Source of the DNA: Prevotellaceae bacterium
GTDB taxonomy: Bacteria; Bacteroidota; Bacteroidia; Bacteroidales; UBA932
Assembly: GCA_031257655.1 (NCBI GenBank)
Contig: JAIROF010000028.1
Location: forward strand, 1 to 14,708
Reading direction: 5' to 3'
Length of the DNA stretch: 14,708 nt
The notes under the pieces are model-generated. The model was given only the letters and a program-made list of their open reading frames with translations, did no database searches and was not told where the DNA came from. The stretch's first letter is position 1. The number at the start of each line of letters is the position of its first letter. Positions 12,482 through 14,708 of this stretch are shown piece by piece. A program made the position numbers and the translations under genes.

Positions 12482-14350
12482 TCAATTTTCGGTTTTCTGC
12501 TCGCTTTTTTCGCGCTTCAGGAGCTTCTTGTCCAGCTCATCTATGCTAATGACGGTCAGCGTTGGCTTGCCATCGGGGCAGACGTCGGGCGAGGAGCAGG
12601 CAAAGAGGCGCTCCACCAGGTTGCGCATCTCCTCTTCGCCCAGCGTTTTTCCGGCGCCGATGGCCATGCTGGCCGCCATCGAGGAGGCCAGCGCGTGGCG
12701 GTGGTTATCCTGTAGCGATTTTTCATCGCGCTTAAGCATGGCCAGCAGCTCCTCGAGCATTTCCCCGGCGTTTTTGGCCTGCGCTATGGCGGGCATGGCC
12801 TGCACCACCACGGTGTGGTTGCCGAAATCGCGCACCTCCAGCCCCATGCGCAGCAGGTCGCCCGATACGCTCAGCAGCAAATCGTAGTCGGACGGCGAAA
12901 GCCGCACCGCCTGCGGAAACAGCTCCTGCTGCGCCGGCGATGCGCCGTCGATGCTTTGCAGCAGCGCCTCGTACAGCACCCGCCGGTGCGCGCGAGCCTG
13001 GTCTATCACCATCAGCCCCGACTTGACCGGCGTGAGGATGTACTTGGCCCGAAGCTGAAAAATGCGGCTCTGAAAGGCTGTTGGCTCCGCTGCCGGCTCG
13101 CCTTCTGCGTCGGCGTTTATTTTTGACGTAATGATGATGCTTTCTTCGCCCTGGTCGCCGCGAAAAAAGGGGTGGTCTTTTGCCAGGCCGTCGTACATCT
13201 TTTGCCATTCGCGCGGCCCCTGCGTTTTTTTGCTCTCCTCCCTGAACGGGTTGTAGGAGGGGTCGACCGCCACCTGCGGAACGCTCACCACCGTATCGCG
13301 GCGCAGCACGGGGATGTCGATAATCCCAGACGTCTCGAAGTTAAGGGTCGGCGCCAGCGCGTACTTGCCTATCGATTCGCGAACGGCGGCGTGCAGGATT
13401 TTCCATATCACCAGCTCGTCCTCGAACTTGATTTCGGTTTTGGTGGGGTGAATGTTTACGTCTATGCCGGCGGGGTTAACCTCGAGGTAGATGAAGTACG
13501 CCGGGTAAACGCCCTGCGGCAAAAGCTGCTCGTAGGCGCGCAGCACGGCGCTACGGAAGTAGCTGCTCTGAAAGTAGCGCCCGTTGACAAACAGGTATTG
13601 CTTGTCCTGCTCCTTGGAGGCGCTCTCCGGCGTAGACACAAAGCCGTGCAGCGCCACGACCTGCGTTTTGGTGTCAACATCAATCAAGCCCTTCACGCTT
13701 TTGGCGCCGGCAAACATTGCCGTGATGCGCTGCTTGAGCGTGGCTGCGGGCAGCTCCACCTCCTTCCCGCCGTCGCGCCACAGCGTGAACGACACTTCGG
13801 GGTGGCACAGCGCAATGCGCTTCAGCTCGCTTTCGATGCAGCGAAATTCGGTGTTGTCGGTCTTAAGAAACTTGCGGCGGGCGGGGATGTTGTAGAACAG
13901 GTTTTTCACCGCAATGGAGGTTCCCACAGGGCAGCTCACCGGCTCCTGCTGCTGCACCTCCGACCCGTTTATCACCAAGCGCGTGCCGGCGTCGTCGCCG
14001 GCGGGGCGCGTCTTCACCTCCACCTCGGCAACGGAAACTATCGACGCCAGCGCCTCGCCCCGAAAGCCAAAGCTCTGCAAGCTGAACAGGTCGGATGCTT
14101 CGCGAATCTTGGAGGTCGCATGGCGCTCAAAGGCGAGGCGGGCATCCACCTCGCTCATACCTCTGCCGTTGTCAACCACCTGCACCAGCGTGCGCCCGGC
14201 ATCTTTTATCACGATGCTCACGGAGGTTGCGCCCGCGTCTATGGAGTTTTCCACCAGCTCTTTTACCACAGAGGCCGGGCGCTGAACAACCTCGCCGGCC
14301 GCTATCTGGTTGGCTACGCTATCGGGTAGGAGCCGAATGATATTTTGCAT
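12482..14350 (-). CDS. mutL: MutL, DNA mismatch repair protein
   Basis: MutL links mismatch recognition by MutS to strand removal. The 622-residue protein has the full GHKL ATPase core: KELVENSIDAGA (E31, N35), DNGRGM (60-65), FGFRGEAL (94-101), GTSIAVKNLFYNIPAR (143-158) and the VNIHPTK lysine K304. A variable linker (about 340-425) leads to the dimerisation domain. In that domain the endonuclease motif DQHAxxExxxxE is replaced by DQARAHRRVLYE (450-461), keeping only D, Q and the last E. The partner motif CPHGRP appears as CPDGKP (591-596). So metal-dependent nicking is doubtful. The start ATG at 14350 gives the standard MQNIIRLLPDSVANQIAAGEVV. It heads a unit with the rhomboid gene. No mutS or mutH is in the window. 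Confidence 0.96.
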   Translation of the reverse strand: MQNIIRLLPDSVANQIAAGEVVQRPASVVKELVENSIDAGATSVSIVIKDAGRTLVQVVDNGRGMSEVDARLAFERHATSKIREASDLFSLQSFGFRGEALASIVSVAEVEVKTRPAGDDAGTRLVINGSEVQQQEPVSCPVGTSIAVKNLFYNIPARRKFLKTDNTEFRCIESELKRIALCHPEVSFTLWRDGGKEVELPAATLKQRITAMFAGAKSVKGLIDVDTKTQVVALHGFVSTPESASKEQDKQYLFVNGRYFQSSYFRSAVLRAYEQLLPQGVYPAYFIYLEVNPAGIDVNIHPTKTEIKFEDELVIWKILHAAVRESIGKYALAPTLNFETSGIIDIPVLRRDTVVSVPQVAVDPSYNPFREESKKTQGPREWQKMYDGLAKDHPFFRGDQGEESIIITSKINADAEGEPAAEPTAFQSRIFQLRAKYILTPVKSGLMVIDQARAHRRVLYEALLQSIDGASPAQQELFPQAVRLSPSDYDLLLSVSGDLLRMGLEVRDFGNHTVVVQAMPAIAQAKNAGEMLEELLAMLKRDEKSLQDNHRHALASSMAASMAIGAGKTLGEEEMRNLVERLFACSSPDVCPDGKPTLTVISIDELDKKLLKREKSEQKTEN

Positions 14351-14708
14351 TTAGGTATTTCTTTTTCGGTGATGCCATAAATTGTATGATACAGCAACGA
14401 TTATGCTGATTATAACCCATTTGTATTAATGAGGTGGTGAGGTTGTTGTTTATACTATATCTCTCTGCTACTGAGGTTGTTTTGTTGTTGAAATTAGGTA
14501 TAACCGAGCGCAGCGAGCTCACGAACACCAAAAATAAGCACGAGTGAGCAAATTCAGAACTCCTGACTTGGCACAGATTACATTGTCGCAATTTTGGGGC
14601 ATCAAATAATGTAACAAGTTGATTATTAAAGATAAAATTCAACATTATTGTATTCCCGACATTATTTTCGCGACAGTAATGTTTTGTGCTATGTTTTTCA
14701 TATATGAC
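14351..14708. other. AT-rich non-coding right end
   Basis: These 358 bases upstream of mutL are clearly more AT-rich than the neighbouring genes. A 108-codon frame on the minus strand (14319-14645) overlaps the mutL start and shows no family resemblance, so I do not call it. An imperfect inverted repeat AACATTATTGT / ACAGTAATGTT (14641-14651 and 14673-14683, 10 of 11 pairs) lies near the window end. No perfect TAnnTTTG box for mutL was found. Confidence 0.5.

Noticed and set aside
13172..14329. A 385-codon open frame antisense to mutL
   Set aside because: It is opposite the conserved MutL ATPase sequence and reads as compositional shadow without motifs.
14319..14645. A 108-codon minus-strand frame upstream of mutL as a transposase fragment
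   Set aside because: It overlaps the mutL start in another frame and no transposase motif or terminal repeat could be recognised.

Overview
The window looks like a chromosomal piece of a member of the Bacteroidota, most likely Bacteroidales or a close relative. Three things point there. First, there is a type IX secretion-type PorP/SprF gene next to a gene with the domain order of PorE. Second, four copies of the Bacteroidota -7 promoter element TAnnTTTG sit at sensible distances from gene starts, while Shine-Dalgarno sequences are mostly absent. Third, mutL is followed by a Bacteroidota-style rhomboid gene. Coding DNA is GC-rich, whereas several intergenic stretches are AT-rich and full of short tandem repeats. 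The genus cannot be told from the sequence.

Layout from left to right: a repeat-bearing non-coding left end; tRNA-Ser(GGA) on the minus strand; a secreted GH88 unsaturated glucuronyl hydrolase (minus); trkA (plus), divergent from the hydrolase gene; a convergent junction holding a heptamer array; a two-gene minus-strand unit, porP/sprF then a PorE-like TPR/propeller/CRD/OmpA protein; a 474-base divergent intergenic region with a 19-base iteron-like array in front of priA; priA (plus); a 520-base non-coding island with two near-identical hairpins, an 11-base tandem repeat, G-quadruplex-type sequence and a good intrinsic terminator; a DUF1835/DUF3658 gene (minus); a 65-codon reading frame that resembles the detached tail of a second rhomboid (minus); a rhomboid protease gene and mutL (minus, one transcription unit reading mutL then rhomboid); and an AT-rich right end.

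Most genes are housekeeping: potassium uptake control, replication restart, mismatch repair and membrane proteolysis. The outer-membrane theme comes from the PorP/PorE-like pair, which probably works as a beta-barrel plus peptidoglycan-anchored partner in protein export or surface attachment, and from the exported GH88 enzyme, which acts on unsaturated oligosaccharides left by polysaccharide lyases. I see no phage, CRISPR array, toxin-antitoxin pair or complete insertion sequence. What is unusual is the number of different intergenic repeats (units of 7, 7, 8, 11, 14 and 19 bases, plus palindromes), the orphan rhomboid-tail frame, and a MutL whose endonuclease motif is degenerate.
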